Positions 1-9,468 of a stretch of 64,000 nt of DNA are shown here, piece by piece. The notes below the pieces were generated by a model. The model saw only the letters and a list, made by a program, of their open reading frames with translations, searched no databases and was not told the DNA's origin. The stretch covers positions 806,001 to 870,000 of the forward strand of contig NZ_CP014504.1 in NCBI RefSeq assembly GCF_001590605.1. Reading direction: 5' to 3'. Positions within the stretch are counted from its first letter, which is position 1, and each line of letters opens with the position of its first letter. Source of the DNA: Pedobacter cryoconitis. Its GTDB lineage: Bacteria; Bacteroidota; Bacteroidia; Sphingobacteriales; Sphingobacteriaceae. Both the position numbers and the translations under genes were made by a program.

Positions 1-402
1 AACAACCTGAAAGAATTTGTGAGTCTGAAATCTACTAAATTTCAATATTTTGAAGGCGTAAGCGATCCCGCATTGATCGCACCCGAAACTTATACCTTAG
101 ATCAGCATTTTCTTGACCGCCCGGGTAATGTAGAAATACAGCTTGACCTGTTGAAAGACTACCGCACAAATGTTGCGCTCTATCCAGAATTTCAAGCTTA
201 CTTCAGAAAGTATAAACCACAATTATTAGCTGTTTGGGGAAGTGAAGATCCTTATTTTTTACCAGCCGGAGCAGAAGGGTATAAAAAAGATAATCCAAAC
301 GCTATAGTGAAATTTTATAAAACGGGCCATTTCGCGTTAGAAACTCACATGAAGGAAATCAGCCAGGATATACTGACTTTTTTAGCCGGTTTACCTCAAT
401 AA
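1..402 (+). CDS. alpha/beta hydrolase, C-terminal part (partial)
   Basis: The frame is open from base 1, so the gene begins before the window and only its last ~133 residues are seen. The fragment has the usual C-terminal half of an alpha/beta-fold hydrolase of the haloalkane dehalogenase/epoxide hydrolase kind: a strand ending in WGSEDPYF, where the Asp is the likely acid of the triad, and TGHFALETH, where the His is the likely catalytic base. The nucleophile elbow is outside the window, so the substrate cannot be named. A GTG at base 19 could be read as a start, but the frame continues upstream and the core fold would be missing. Confidence 0.8.
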   Translation, partial: NNLKEFVSLKSTKFQYFEGVSDPALIAPETYTLDQHFLDRPGNVEIQLDLLKDYRTNVALYPEFQAYFRKYKPQLLAVWGSEDPYFLPAGAEGYKKDNPNAIVKFYKTGHFALETHMKEISQDILTFLAGLPQ

Positions 403-408
403 ATTCTT

Positions 409-443
409 AATTAGCCCTGGTGTGATTGGCATCAGGGCTAATT
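409..443 (+). terminator. hairpin after alpha/beta hydrolase
   Basis: Perfect 11-bp inverted repeat AATTAGCCCTG (409-419) / CAGGGCTAATT (433-443) a few bases after the hydrolase stop. The T-run after it is weak, so termination is likely but not certain. Confidence 0.6.
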
Positions 444-549
444 TAAGCTCAGGACTTTTTTTAATCAGTGCCTCATAGCATGAAAATATCAAAGCAGGTC
501 TTAAAAAACAATATCTTTGGGTTCGCCGCTAAATAATGGCGGGCCGGAA

Positions 550-1623
550 ATGAATACTAAGGTGAAGCAACCCAGAGAACTCAATGTCGAATTGTTGAGG
601 ATAGTCCTGATGATTATGATTGTTTGTCATCACTTTTTGATGCGGGGGAGAGGACTTCATCTTTTATATACTTCAGAAAGTCCATTGATCAATCAAGACG
701 CATTGCAGGGGCTGTTCATTGATAGTTTTCTGATTATGACGGTCAACTGTTTTATATTTATCTCTGGTTATTACGGAATAAAATTCAGGGTAAAAACAAT
801 ACTCAGCCTATTTATACAAGCAGTTACCTATAGTATTGGAATTGATATTGTATTTGGTTTATTTAACGGAGAAAGTCTTTCTTTTGATACTATACTGAAT
901 GGATTACTCTCTGTGCCCAATGGCCAGTGGTGGTTTATTACCACCTATTTCTTCCTATATCTGTTAAGCCCTTTTCTTAACCTGGCTGGTAAATACTTAT
1001 CTAAATATCAGTTTTTATATATTTTGGGTATGTTAACGCTCATTAACTTTATCATTGGTTTTACACTTAATCCTGATTCATTAGGCGTACTGAATGGATA
1101 TTCTTTATTCAGCTTTATCTGCATTTACTTTTACGGACAGGCTTTCGGCCTGTATATTGACTTTAGAAAAGGCAAATTCTTCTATCTTATGGTGTATTTG
1201 ATTTGTTCACTCCTGATCTTTGGAATGTTTTTTACCAGTATGAAATATCTGAGTATAGGTCTGGCCTGGCGCGCATTTTTCTACAATAACCCACTCGTGC
1301 TCATCTCTGCCATTTCTTTCTTCTTCTTATTTAAGAGCCTCAAAATATCTTATAGCAGGATATCTTTCTTTTCTTCTTCGGTACTGGCTATTTATTTGAT
1401 TCATGAACATCCCAGATCGGCTGATTTTCTAACTGATAATCTGAACCGGATTGCAACAACTTATACGATCGGGAGTGTGTACTTCACCCTGTTTTTAATC
1501 GCCGTATTATTATTTGTATGCGGTACATTGATAGAAAAAGTGCGTTCAGCAGTTACTGAGCCATTTTTAAACTTCCTGGTTGCGAAATTCAGATTGGATC
1601 GTCTGGATGAAAAAATGAAGTAA
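550..1623 (+). CDS. acyltransferase family 3 membrane protein
   Basis: Integral membrane protein of about 357 residues with some ten hydrophobic segments. The N-terminus (ELNVELLRIVLMIMIVCHHF) has the conserved first helix of acyltransferase family 3, with Arg and His in the positions used by the OafA/NolL-type O-acyltransferases, which move acetyl or similar groups onto surface sugars. The frame opens at a TTG at 517, but the ATG at 550 directly precedes the conserved region and is preferred. It stands alone, with a convergent SDR gene downstream and no glycosyltransferases nearby, so the acceptor sugar is unknown. Confidence 0.75.
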   Translation: MNTKVKQPRELNVELLRIVLMIMIVCHHFLMRGRGLHLLYTSESPLINQDALQGLFIDSFLIMTVNCFIFISGYYGIKFRVKTILSLFIQAVTYSIGIDIVFGLFNGESLSFDTILNGLLSVPNGQWWFITTYFFLYLLSPFLNLAGKYLSKYQFLYILGMLTLINFIIGFTLNPDSLGVLNGYSLFSFICIYFYGQAFGLYIDFRKGKFFYLMVYLICSLLIFGMFFTSMKYLSIGLAWRAFFYNNPLVLISAISFFFLFKSLKISYSRISFFSSSVLAIYLIHEHPRSADFLTDNLNRIATTYTIGSVYFTLFLIAVLLFVCGTLIEKVRSAVTEPFLNFLVAKFRLDRLDEKMK

Positions 1624-1717
1624 CCTTCAGATTGATCCAAGCATTTATCTATTGAAATCTGATACTCCCGCCAAATAGCTGGAATTGACGGGAGGGCCAG
1701 ATTGATAACCGAAGCCA

Positions 1718-2560
1718 TTAGAAGCCGGTTGAAGTAATCATCTCTTTTAGATTTTCAAGATCTCCTTTTACGGCATCCATTTTTGCATAAGCCAGGTCAT
1801 AAGCATCCTGTCCTAAAAATAAATGAAGCGGAGGATTTTCTTCGGTTGCTACTTTAATAATTGCCGCCGCTGCTTTTTCAGGATCTCCGGCCTGGTTACC
1901 ATCAATAAGGTGCTGATGTTGATGCTGACTTTCACGAACCTCTTTATAAGCCTCAATTGGATGCTTAGGTACATTTAAAGAGCCTGTAGAAAGAAAATTG
2001 GTGCGGAAATATCCTGGAGAAACAATTGTGGCATGAATCCCGAATGATTTAACTTCTGCAGCCAATGCTTCTGTGAAACCTTGTACTGCAAATTTCGTAG
2101 CACAGTAAATTCCGAATCCAGGGAAATAACCTGTAAAGCCACCAATAGAAGAGATATTAAAAATATGTCCAGACTGCTGCGCACGTAAATGCGGCATTAC
2201 TTTACGGATCACATTTAAGGAACCAAATACATTGATGTCAAAATTTCCTCTTGCTTCTTCATCGCTCAACTCTTCCAGGCTACCTGAAAGGCCGTATCCT
2301 GCATTGTTCACTACAAAGTCAATGCGGCCAAACTGGCTGATTGCTTTTTCTACCGCCTGTTCAACACTTTGCTCTACTCTGAGGTCAACGCTCAGTGGCA
2401 GGTAGTTTTCTGATGCTGTAGCACCCACACCTTCATTTAATTCATTGATACTTCTGGAAGTTGCAGCTACCTGATATCCCTGTGCTAATAATTGTTTAAT
2501 TAACGTAAGTCCTAACCCTTTGGAAGCCCCGGTCACGAACCACACTTTTTGATTTTCCAT
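1718..2560 (-). CDS. short-chain dehydrogenase/reductase (SDR)
   Basis: Classical SDR of 280 residues. Seen: the cofactor motif TGASKGLG near residues 10-17, NNAG in the middle, a catalytic Ser in NISSIGG, and the catalytic YCATK (YxxxK). It should be a soluble NAD(P)(H)-dependent oxidoreductase; the C-terminal half resembles the members annotated as 'oxidoreductase, SDR family' with unknown substrate. The frame extends upstream to 2620, but the ATG at 2560 sits right before the first beta strand and 22 bp after a TACATTTG promoter box, so this start is preferred. It is divergent from the sigma-factor gene. Confidence 0.88.
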   Translation of the reverse strand: MENQKVWFVTGASKGLGLTLIKQLLAQGYQVAATSRSINELNEGVGATASENYLPLSVDLRVEQSVEQAVEKAISQFGRIDFVVNNAGYGLSGSLEELSDEEARGNFDINVFGSLNVIRKVMPHLRAQQSGHIFNISSIGGFTGYFPGFGIYCATKFAVQGFTEALAAEVKSFGIHATIVSPGYFRTNFLSTGSLNVPKHPIEAYKEVRESQHQHQHLIDGNQAGDPEKAAAAIIKVATEENPPLHLFLGQDAYDLAYAKMDAVKGDLENLKEMITSTGF

Positions 2561-2582
2561 AATTTGTGTTTTTTTTGTAAGA

Positions 2583-2590
2583 CAAATGTA
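2583..2590 (-). promoter_or_regulatory. -7 promoter box TACATTTG for the SDR gene
   Basis: On the minus strand the sequence matches the Bacteroidota -7 consensus TAnnTTTG exactly and lies 22 bp before the SDR start. No convincing -33 TTG at the right distance was seen. Confidence 0.5.
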
Positions 2591-2693
2591 CCTCGGATAC
2601 CCTGCGAACAGTTTGCACAATTCAACCCATTAGTTGCGAAATTCAAACCATGGAAATTTATTTAGTCATAAATGCATATATTCAGTTCAATTT

Positions 2694-3245
2694 ATGCTAC
2701 CCACAGAACAGGATAAGAATTATTGGGAACAAATGCTGCTTGGGGACAAGAACGCGTTGTTTGGCTTATATAATAACTTGTATTTCCATCTCATCCGCTT
2801 TGGTTTAAAAATTAATCCTGACGATGAGCTGGTCAAAGATTGCGTTAATCAGGTATTTCTTAATCTATGGGATAAAAGAGCCCGGCTTACTCCGGTTGAA
2901 AACGTAAAATCTTATCTGATGACCTCTCTCAGAAGATGTATGCTGGATCAGCTGGCTTATATTGACCGGACCAATCTGGCAGTTAATAAAATGGGAAAAG
3001 GGGAGGCGGCGAATGAGTTGTCCTACGAAGAGATTATGATTGGCGTACAACAGGATGAAGAACTCAAAAATAAATTACGGGTTGCTATCGCACAACTTAC
3101 CCCGAGACAATCGGAATTGATTCAGCTTAAATTTTTTGAAGGATTAAGCTATGAACAGATCGCAGAGCGGACTTCTCAAACTATCAAAACTGCTTATAAT
3201 ACTATTTATGATGCAATAAAAATACTGAGGAAGATCCTTAAATAA
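2694..3245 (+). CDS. ECF RNA polymerase sigma factor (FecI-like)
   Basis: Sigma-70 family protein of 183 residues. Region 2 occupies roughly residues 20-90 (with NQVFLNLWDKR, the usual region 2.2 helix) and region 4 roughly 120-180 (LTPRQSELIQLKFFEGLSYEQIAERT). It is followed after 85 bp by a FecR anti-sigma gene and then susC with an STN domain: the standard trans-envelope signalling set, in which the loaded SusC contacts FecR and releases the sigma factor to transcribe susCD. The longer frame starts at 2634, but the ATG at 2694 gives the usual family length. Confidence 0.9.
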   Translation: MLPTEQDKNYWEQMLLGDKNALFGLYNNLYFHLIRFGLKINPDDELVKDCVNQVFLNLWDKRARLTPVENVKSYLMTSLRRCMLDQLAYIDRTNLAVNKMGKGEAANELSYEEIMIGVQQDEELKNKLRVAIAQLTPRQSELIQLKFFEGLSYEQIAERTSQTIKTAYNTIYDAIKILRKILK

Positions 3246-3330
3246 AGAAAATTGATTCTTTTTGAAAATAAATCTGCATTTCTCTTAGGAAAATTAAGTC
3301 ATTTCTCCGTCTATAAGATAAAACGGATAT

Positions 3331-4488
3331 ATGAAACTTCCTGATCGTGGGTTTTTGGTAGAAGAATTAGTTTGTAATGATTCCTTTCAACAATATTGTC
3401 TGGGAATAAGTCTGGAAAATCATATTTTATGGGAAGAGTGGATAAATAATACCCCTGAAAGAGCAGCAGATATAATTCAGGCGAAAAATCTGGTGAATAT
3501 TTTGACTATTAAACAAGGAAACAGACTTGAACAGGTTAAAGCATTAAAAAGCGGATTCAGACAACAGGAAATATTAACACAATTATTGAATACAGTTCCA
3601 GATGAAACCCCGATGAGTACTAATGGACGCAGTAATATTAACAGATACTTATATTCTGATAAAAAGACCATTTTAAAGACACCTGCTGGTTTTTATAAAT
3701 ACATCAGCTTTGCTGCTGCGGCAGTAATTATTCTGATCTCTCTTTATTTTATTCAGCAAAACTACTCAACTTCAAAAGACCTTAAGGCTGAGCACCCGCT
3801 TTCGGCCTCAGTTTTCTCTTCTGGTCGTGCACCTAGAAAAACCGTAATCCTGATTGATGGAACGGTAATTACTCTTCATCAAAATAGTGAAATCAAACTG
3901 GCTAAAAATTTCAATCCCGCACAAAGAGAACTTTGGCTTAAAGGCGAAGCTTTCTTTGAAGTCAAACATGACGCAAAACATCCCTTTATTGTACACACAC
4001 CTTTTAATGATATCAAAGTACTGGGAACGAGTTTTAATGTCAAAGCCTATCCAAATTCAGGTCTGATCGAAACCTCTCTGATTCGTGGCAGTGTACAAGT
4101 AGAATCGAAAAGATATCCCGGGTACCGGGTCTTGCTGAAGCCTGATGAAAAACTATCATTTCATAATACCCCTGCTCATCAGGACGAAAACCTTAAAAAT
4201 ATCTTCAAAGTTTCAGCTCTTGAACGCAATGCACCAGGCAATAAATCTGAAGAAATCCAATGGATTCATCACCCGATAAGTATTGACAATGAACCATTGG
4301 CTGCAATTGCAAAGAAATTACAAAACTGGTACGGTATCGAAATCTATATCGCTGATCCGGAAGTTGAAGCTTATCGCTATTCTGGAACCTTTGAAAATGA
4401 GAGTGTTATAAAAACTCTTGAAGCGCTGCAAATGGCCTATCCTTTTGCTTTTAAAGCGGAACAAAACAGAATTATCCTGAGTAAATAA
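3331..4488 (+). CDS. FecR family anti-sigma factor
   Basis: 385 residues. A cytoplasmic N-terminal domain (about 1-115) should hold the sigma factor. One membrane segment lies near residues 124-142 (FAAAAVIILISLYFI). The periplasmic FecR domain follows (about 170-275, with WLKGEAFFEV and VLGTSFNVKAY), then a C-terminal DUF4974 domain (about 315-385, with IAKKLQNWYGIEIYI) that contacts the STN domain of the partner receptor. It lies between the sigma factor and susC, so it should control this locus. Confidence 0.93.
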   Translation: MKLPDRGFLVEELVCNDSFQQYCLGISLENHILWEEWINNTPERAADIIQAKNLVNILTIKQGNRLEQVKALKSGFRQQEILTQLLNTVPDETPMSTNGRSNINRYLYSDKKTILKTPAGFYKYISFAAAAVIILISLYFIQQNYSTSKDLKAEHPLSASVFSSGRAPRKTVILIDGTVITLHQNSEIKLAKNFNPAQRELWLKGEAFFEVKHDAKHPFIVHTPFNDIKVLGTSFNVKAYPNSGLIETSLIRGSVQVESKRYPGYRVLLKPDEKLSFHNTPAHQDENLKNIFKVSALERNAPGNKSEEIQWIHHPISIDNEPLAAIAKKLQNWYGIEIYIADPEVEAYRYSGTFENESVIKTLEALQMAYPFAFKAEQNRIILSK

Positions 4489-4526
4489 AAGCTGGACTAT
4501 GAACACAATGTGCAAACACCGACAGA

Positions 4527-4564
4527 ACCTGCAATCACTAACATTACCTGCAATCACTAACATT
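4527..4564. repeat. two perfect 19-bp tandem repeats before susC
   Basis: ACCTGCAATCACTAACATT occurs at 4527-4545 and again at 4546-4564, followed by a partial third copy (ACCTGTAATTAAC). It sits in the fecR-susC spacer, 65 bp before the susC start. It may be a recent slippage duplication or affect mRNA structure. Confidence 0.8.
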
Positions 4565-4628
4565 ACCTGTAATTAACAACAAAAACTAACCACCTATACA
4601 GTATATCAAACACCTTAAACTAACCAAT

Positions 4629-7600
4629 ATGAGAAAAACCTTACGCTTAGAAAGAGCTGGTAAGTATTTGATTAACAGCAGGACCTTGCTGCTCACCAAA
4701 CTTACAGGCTTCATTTTACTGATGATGTGCATGCAGGTTTCGGCCACAGGATTTGCACAACAGAAAATAACCATTGATGCAGATCATATCAGCATCAGAA
4801 ATCTGCTGAAAACGATTGAACAGCAAACAGATTACCGGTTCGTTTACAGTGATCAGACCTTGTCAAAAGAGGAAAAAGCCTCATTAAACCTCCATATGGT
4901 TTCGCTTGACGAAGCGATGAAGTCTATTTTAAAGGAAACCAGGCTTACCTATACGCTGAAAGAAAACAATCTTGTGGTGATTTACCCGGCAGCAAAAACA
5001 CGAATTGATCTGGTGATTTCTGGTCGTGTGGAAGATGAGGCAGGACTACCATTACCCGGCGTATCCGTTAAATTAAGCGGATCAACTGTAGCTACTACAA
5101 CAGATTCGAAAGGAAATTACGCAATCCGTGTGCCTGATGCAGCTGCGATCCTTGAATTTTCTTACGTAGGCTATATTAAACAGACACTTTCAGCCAGTGG
5201 AAATCCAATCAATGTGATCTTAAAAAGTGATAACCTGAACTTACAGGAAGTTATAGTTACAGGTTATACAAACTACAAACGTACCCAATCTGCAAGTGCA
5301 GCAACTTTAGTTACTGCAGAGAAAATTAATGATGTAGCAGGGCTGACCTTTGACCAGATTTTACAGGGCAGAGTGGCAGGAATGAGTGTGATTTCCAGTT
5401 CAGGACAACCAGGACAAAGCGCTGCAGTGGTAATCCGCGGGGTTGGGAGCGTAAATGGATCTTCTGCGCCATTGTATATTATGGATGGAACGCCAATAGA
5501 GGCAAGCTTCTTTCAAACTATCAATTCTGCTGATATTGAAAATGTGACCGTATTAAAAGATGCCTCTGCCAAAGCACTCTATGGATCAAGAGGATCTAAT
5601 GGTGTTATTGTGATCACTACTAAAAAAGGAAAAGCAGGTAAAATACAAGTACAGTATACTTCACAATATGGTTTTTCGAAACTAACAGATCCTAAATTCA
5701 CCATGATGAATACCGCTCAGCGCTTATCATTTGAAGAAGGTGTAGGTCTTGATTTTGGGAGAGACCTTGGACCGGGATGGACTTATTCTCCTAAAAACCC
5801 TGATTATATATCCGGAACTCCAGGTTTCAGACAAAATGCAGATCATACTTTAGATAGTATAAGAAATATCAATATTGACTGGAGAGATGAATTCTATCAG
5901 CAAAGCAAATTCCAGGAACAACAGGTTAGTGTGAGTGGTGGAAACGAGAATGTACGTTTTTATAACTCGCTGAATTATTATAAACAGGATGGGGTTGCTA
6001 AACGTACGGGGCTGGAAAGATATGCCCTGAAAAGTAATCTTGATTTTAAATCAGATAAGTTTTCAGGAAATGTAAACTTGAATATTGGCTATTCTAACCA
6101 GAGTTTTACTGAAGGGGAAGGGAGCAGCAGAGGGGGTACAGCGATGTCTGCAGTTTATTATGCGCTTCCTTATGAAAACCCTTATGCACCTGACGGTACT
6201 TTGATTCATCCGGGTAACCAGGATCAGTATTTTATTGCAGATCAGCGGGAAGGTAGTCAGGCATTGGAACGTTTATTTAATTCTTCCAGCAAAACTGATC
6301 AGTTAAAATCTATCATTGGTGTGGCTTTAGCTTATCAAATCCTACCAGAACTGAAGGTTACGACCAGAGCAGGTATAGATTATAGAAATTCAACCGATCA
6401 GGCTTATATCAATCCGGATTCTTATTATGGATCAACTGACAATACCAATACGCTGGGTGGAAAAGGCAGATTTGATGAAGGCACCAGAAGGAATTTCAAT
6501 ATCATCTCTACAACAGGTTTGACTTATGCTAAAACCTTCAATGGAAAACATGATTTTGAAGCTTCTGCTTTTTATGAATATGTCTATAACAACTATAACT
6601 CTTTTGGTTTTACCGGCTTTGGATTAGATGGAAGATTACCAGAAACACCAGCTGGAATTACCAATAGCGTAGATTATCTGCCTAATGTAGGTGGTTCAAA
6701 AACAAGCAGCGCATTAGCTTCCTTTATGAGTGTGGCCAGGTATACTTATGATAGCAAGTATACCCTGACCGGGAGTTACCGTTATGATGGGTCAACGAAA
6801 GTTGCTCCACAAAATAAATGGCATGGCTTTTACTCGGTGGGCGCAAACTGGAATGCTAAAAATGAAGATTTCCTGAAAAATAGTACGCTTATTTCAGCAT
6901 TGAGTTTCAGGGTCAGTTATGGTACTTCAGCGAGTCCTTTTGGAACCGGAGACTTCTTATATCTGCCAACTTATGGCGCAAATGTAACTTATGGAGGTAA
7001 ACCAGGAGTCAGCCCGATTTCTGCTGGTAATCCCAATTTCGACTGGGAATATGTGAATGAATTCAATACAGGTTTTGAACTGGCTTTATTTAAAAGTCAG
7101 CGATTACGGTTGTCGGCAGATTACTATAATAAAATCACTAATAATATGTTCATCGATCAGCCGCCATCAGCTACAGCCGGTTTTCCACTGCTGAGTTTAA
7201 GTACCGGAAAGATGAGAAACAGGGGGGTAGAGTTTGATTTGAGTGGTGATATCCTAAAAACCAGAGATTTTACCTGGACTGTTGGGGTGAATGCTGGTTA
7301 CAATAAAAACGTAGTACTCCATGTAACTGATGTTGCGGATTCTTACCCTGATGGGGATACAAGGATCTTACAAGTTGGTTTGCCGTATGGATCTTATTAT
7401 GCGCCGCAATGGGCAGGTGTGAATTCACAAACTGGTGAAGCACAGTACTATAATCTGGATGGAAGCATTACTACAACTTATAATTCCAATACGCAGAGTG
7501 TAGCGAAATCCGGGAGTTTATATCCTTCATTCACAGGAGGTTTTAACACTAGTTTAAGCTGGAAAGGAATTACCGCAAGTGCACTATTTTCTTTTGTATC

Positions 7601-7994
7601 CGGAGTTTCCCGTTGGAACAATGAAGATTTTTACAATGAAAATCAGCGTTATGCAACCAGTAACCAGTCTATCAGAATGCTGGATGACCGCTGGATGAAG
7701 CCAGGTGATGTGAAAGCCTTGCAGCGTTTTGATATCCCGAGAAATTTCACCTCAAAAGATATCCAGGATGCTTCTTTTTTGAGGTTAAGAAATGTAAATA
7801 TCAGTTATACTTTGCCTAAAACGGTGCTGGAAAAAATTAAGGTGTTCAGTAACTTAAAGGTTTTTGTACAAGGACAGAATTTAGTCACCTGGACCAAATG
7901 GAGAGGATTGGATCCTGAAAATAATGGTGTTGCGGGACTTTTCCAATATCCAAACGCAAGAACATATACCGCAGGAATTAGTGTTAACTTTTAA
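4629..7994 (+). CDS. SusC/RagA-family TonB-dependent outer-membrane receptor with STN domain
   Basis: 1121 residues. Order of parts: signal peptide (about 1-44, ending ...ATGFAQQ), STN secretin/TonB N-domain (about 46-110) that allows signalling to FecR, carboxypeptidase-regulatory-like domain (about 128-195), TonB plug with the SusC hallmark LYIMDGTPIE and ALYGSRGSNGVI, and a long beta-barrel ending in an aromatic-rich strand with C-terminal Phe (ISVNF). It imports an oligomeric substrate across the outer membrane with the SusD lid encoded next. Since the locus encodes an isoaspartyl peptidase and a cyanophycinase and no glycosidase, I infer a peptide or polyamino-acid substrate. Confidence 0.95.
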   Translation: MRKTLRLERAGKYLINSRTLLLTKLTGFILLMMCMQVSATGFAQQKITIDADHISIRNLLKTIEQQTDYRFVYSDQTLSKEEKASLNLHMVSLDEAMKSILKETRLTYTLKENNLVVIYPAAKTRIDLVISGRVEDEAGLPLPGVSVKLSGSTVATTTDSKGNYAIRVPDAAAILEFSYVGYIKQTLSASGNPINVILKSDNLNLQEVIVTGYTNYKRTQSASAATLVTAEKINDVAGLTFDQILQGRVAGMSVISSSGQPGQSAAVVIRGVGSVNGSSAPLYIMDGTPIEASFFQTINSADIENVTVLKDASAKALYGSRGSNGVIVITTKKGKAGKIQVQYTSQYGFSKLTDPKFTMMNTAQRLSFEEGVGLDFGRDLGPGWTYSPKNPDYISGTPGFRQNADHTLDSIRNINIDWRDEFYQQSKFQEQQVSVSGGNENVRFYNSLNYYKQDGVAKRTGLERYALKSNLDFKSDKFSGNVNLNIGYSNQSFTEGEGSSRGGTAMSAVYYALPYENPYAPDGTLIHPGNQDQYFIADQREGSQALERLFNSSSKTDQLKSIIGVALAYQILPELKVTTRAGIDYRNSTDQAYINPDSYYGSTDNTNTLGGKGRFDEGTRRNFNIISTTGLTYAKTFNGKHDFEASAFYEYVYNNYNSFGFTGFGLDGRLPETPAGITNSVDYLPNVGGSKTSSALASFMSVARYTYDSKYTLTGSYRYDGSTKVAPQNKWHGFYSVGANWNAKNEDFLKNSTLISALSFRVSYGTSASPFGTGDFLYLPTYGANVTYGGKPGVSPISAGNPNFDWEYVNEFNTGFELALFKSQRLRLSADYYNKITNNMFIDQPPSATAGFPLLSLSTGKMRNRGVEFDLSGDILKTRDFTWTVGVNAGYNKNVVLHVTDVADSYPDGDTRILQVGLPYGSYYAPQWAGVNSQTGEAQYYNLDGSITTTYNSNTQSVAKSGSLYPSFTGGFNTSLSWKGITASALFSFVSGVSRWNNEDFYNENQRYATSNQSIRMLDDRWMKPGDVKALQRFDIPRNFTSKDIQDASFLRLRNVNISYTLPKTVLEKIKVFSNLKVFVQGQNLVTWTKWRGLDPENNGVAGLFQYPNARTYTAGISVNF

Positions 7995-8004
7995 AATTAC
8001 AGCC

Positions 8005-9378
8005 ATGATTAATCCTATAAAATATACCCTAGTACTCTCTCTGTTCATGTTCTTTTCTTCCTGCACCAAACTGGATTTAAAGCCTACAGATACTATAGAT
8101 GCAGAAAAGGCTTACCGAAACCTGAATGATGTCAATTTAGGACTGATTGGAGTTTATGCACAACTCAATTATACTTTGATAGGCGTGAATGCTATTATTT
8201 CTGACGAAGTAATGCTGCCTACAGAGAATACAGTAAGTAATACAGATGCTCACCGGTGGCTTTATACTGCTGATAATGGCTCTGTTACGAGTTCTTACAG
8301 TGACTATTATGTCGCAATAGACAGGATAAACAGAGTTTTGGAAGGTTTGGATAAACTCACTAGTACTGATAAGGCAACTGCAGACCGGTATCGTGGAGAA
8401 TTGCTCGCCTTAAGAGCTTTTTGTCACTTTGAATTACTCAGAATGTATGGTTCAGCATATCAAAATGGAGCTCTCGGTGTTCCTTATATGAAAACCTCAG
8501 TAATCAGCTACCCGGCAAGAGATGCGTTTGAAGTTGTGGTAGCTGCCGCTAAAGCCGATCTTTTAGCAGCTAAAGCATTGATCCCTTTATCTTTTGATGA
8601 TAAAACAAGAGTTACTAAAATTGCGGTTTCAGCGATACAGGCAAGACTGGCATTGTATGAAAAAAACTGGGCAGAAGCAATAACCTATTCTACCGAAGTA
8701 ATCAATTTAATGCCGCTGGCCACAACAGCACAATTTCCTGGCATATGGACTGATGCTGCAGATGATGAGGTGATATGGAAGCTAAAAAGGATGCCGGATG
8801 AAACAAGGACCGGTGATCTGTTCTTCCGTCAAACCGGAAGTATAGTTTTATATGCACCATCTTTTAAATTGATCAATTCTTTTGATCAGGAAAATGATAT
8901 CCGTTATCAAGCTTATATCAAATTTGATGATACAAGAGGGCTGAAGAAATCTCAGTACTTAGTCAATAAATATGCAGGTACTGCGCTTTCGCCAGGGTTA
9001 GCAGATTTGAAAATGTTCCGCACAGGAGAAATGTATTTAATCAGGGCTGAAGCCGAAGCAGAAAGCACCGGGAATGCAACCGGAGATCTGAATACTTTGC
9101 GTGCTGCCAGGATTAAAGACTACACCGCAGTAAATTTTGCTGGTAAGGATGATTTAATTCTCGCAATTTATACTGAACGTTTTAAAGAATTAGCTTTTGA
9201 AGGCCATCGGTTTTTTGACTTGAAACGCAGAAATTTACCTGTAGAGAGATTACCTGAAGATGCCATAAATACTTCTGGAGCGATTAAATTGCTGCCTTCA
9301 AAAGCACAATATTCACTCCCATTACCTGCATTGGAAATTTCCGTTAATAAAAATACTGTTCAAAATCCTAACTATTAA
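8005..9378 (+). CDS. SusD/RagB-family surface substrate-binding lipoprotein
   Basis: 457 residues from the ATG at 8005. The N-terminus is a lipoprotein signal with lipobox FSSC, followed by the SusD signature region (LKPTDTIDAEKAYRNLNDVNLGLIGVY) rich in TPR-like helices and the typical C-terminal ERFKELAFEGHRFFDLKR. It starts 10 bp after the susC stop and so belongs to the same transcript. It should form the hinged lid on SusC. A longer frame overlapping susC starts at 7924, but it would place the lipobox deep inside the protein. Confidence 0.95.
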   Translation: MINPIKYTLVLSLFMFFSSCTKLDLKPTDTIDAEKAYRNLNDVNLGLIGVYAQLNYTLIGVNAIISDEVMLPTENTVSNTDAHRWLYTADNGSVTSSYSDYYVAIDRINRVLEGLDKLTSTDKATADRYRGELLALRAFCHFELLRMYGSAYQNGALGVPYMKTSVISYPARDAFEVVVAAAKADLLAAKALIPLSFDDKTRVTKIAVSAIQARLALYEKNWAEAITYSTEVINLMPLATTAQFPGIWTDAADDEVIWKLKRMPDETRTGDLFFRQTGSIVLYAPSFKLINSFDQENDIRYQAYIKFDDTRGLKKSQYLVNKYAGTALSPGLADLKMFRTGEMYLIRAEAEAESTGNATGDLNTLRAARIKDYTAVNFAGKDDLILAIYTERFKELAFEGHRFFDLKRRNLPVERLPEDAINTSGAIKLLPSKAQYSLPLPALEISVNKNTVQNPNY

Positions 9379-9384
9379 TAAGTC

Positions 9385-9419
9385 TTTGAGTGGAGATCTT
9401 AAATTTTTCTCCACTCAAA
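9385..9419. terminator. 12-bp inverted repeat between susD and the peptidase gene
   Basis: TTTGAGTGGAGA (9385-9396) / TCTCCACTCAAA (9408-9419), loop of 11 nt. No T-run follows on the plus strand, so it may attenuate or stabilise the 3' end of the susCD mRNA rather than end transcription. Confidence 0.5.
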
Positions 9420-9468
9420 AATTGTTATTATATTTCAAATCACCTTCAACCAAAATAAAAGAACCAAA

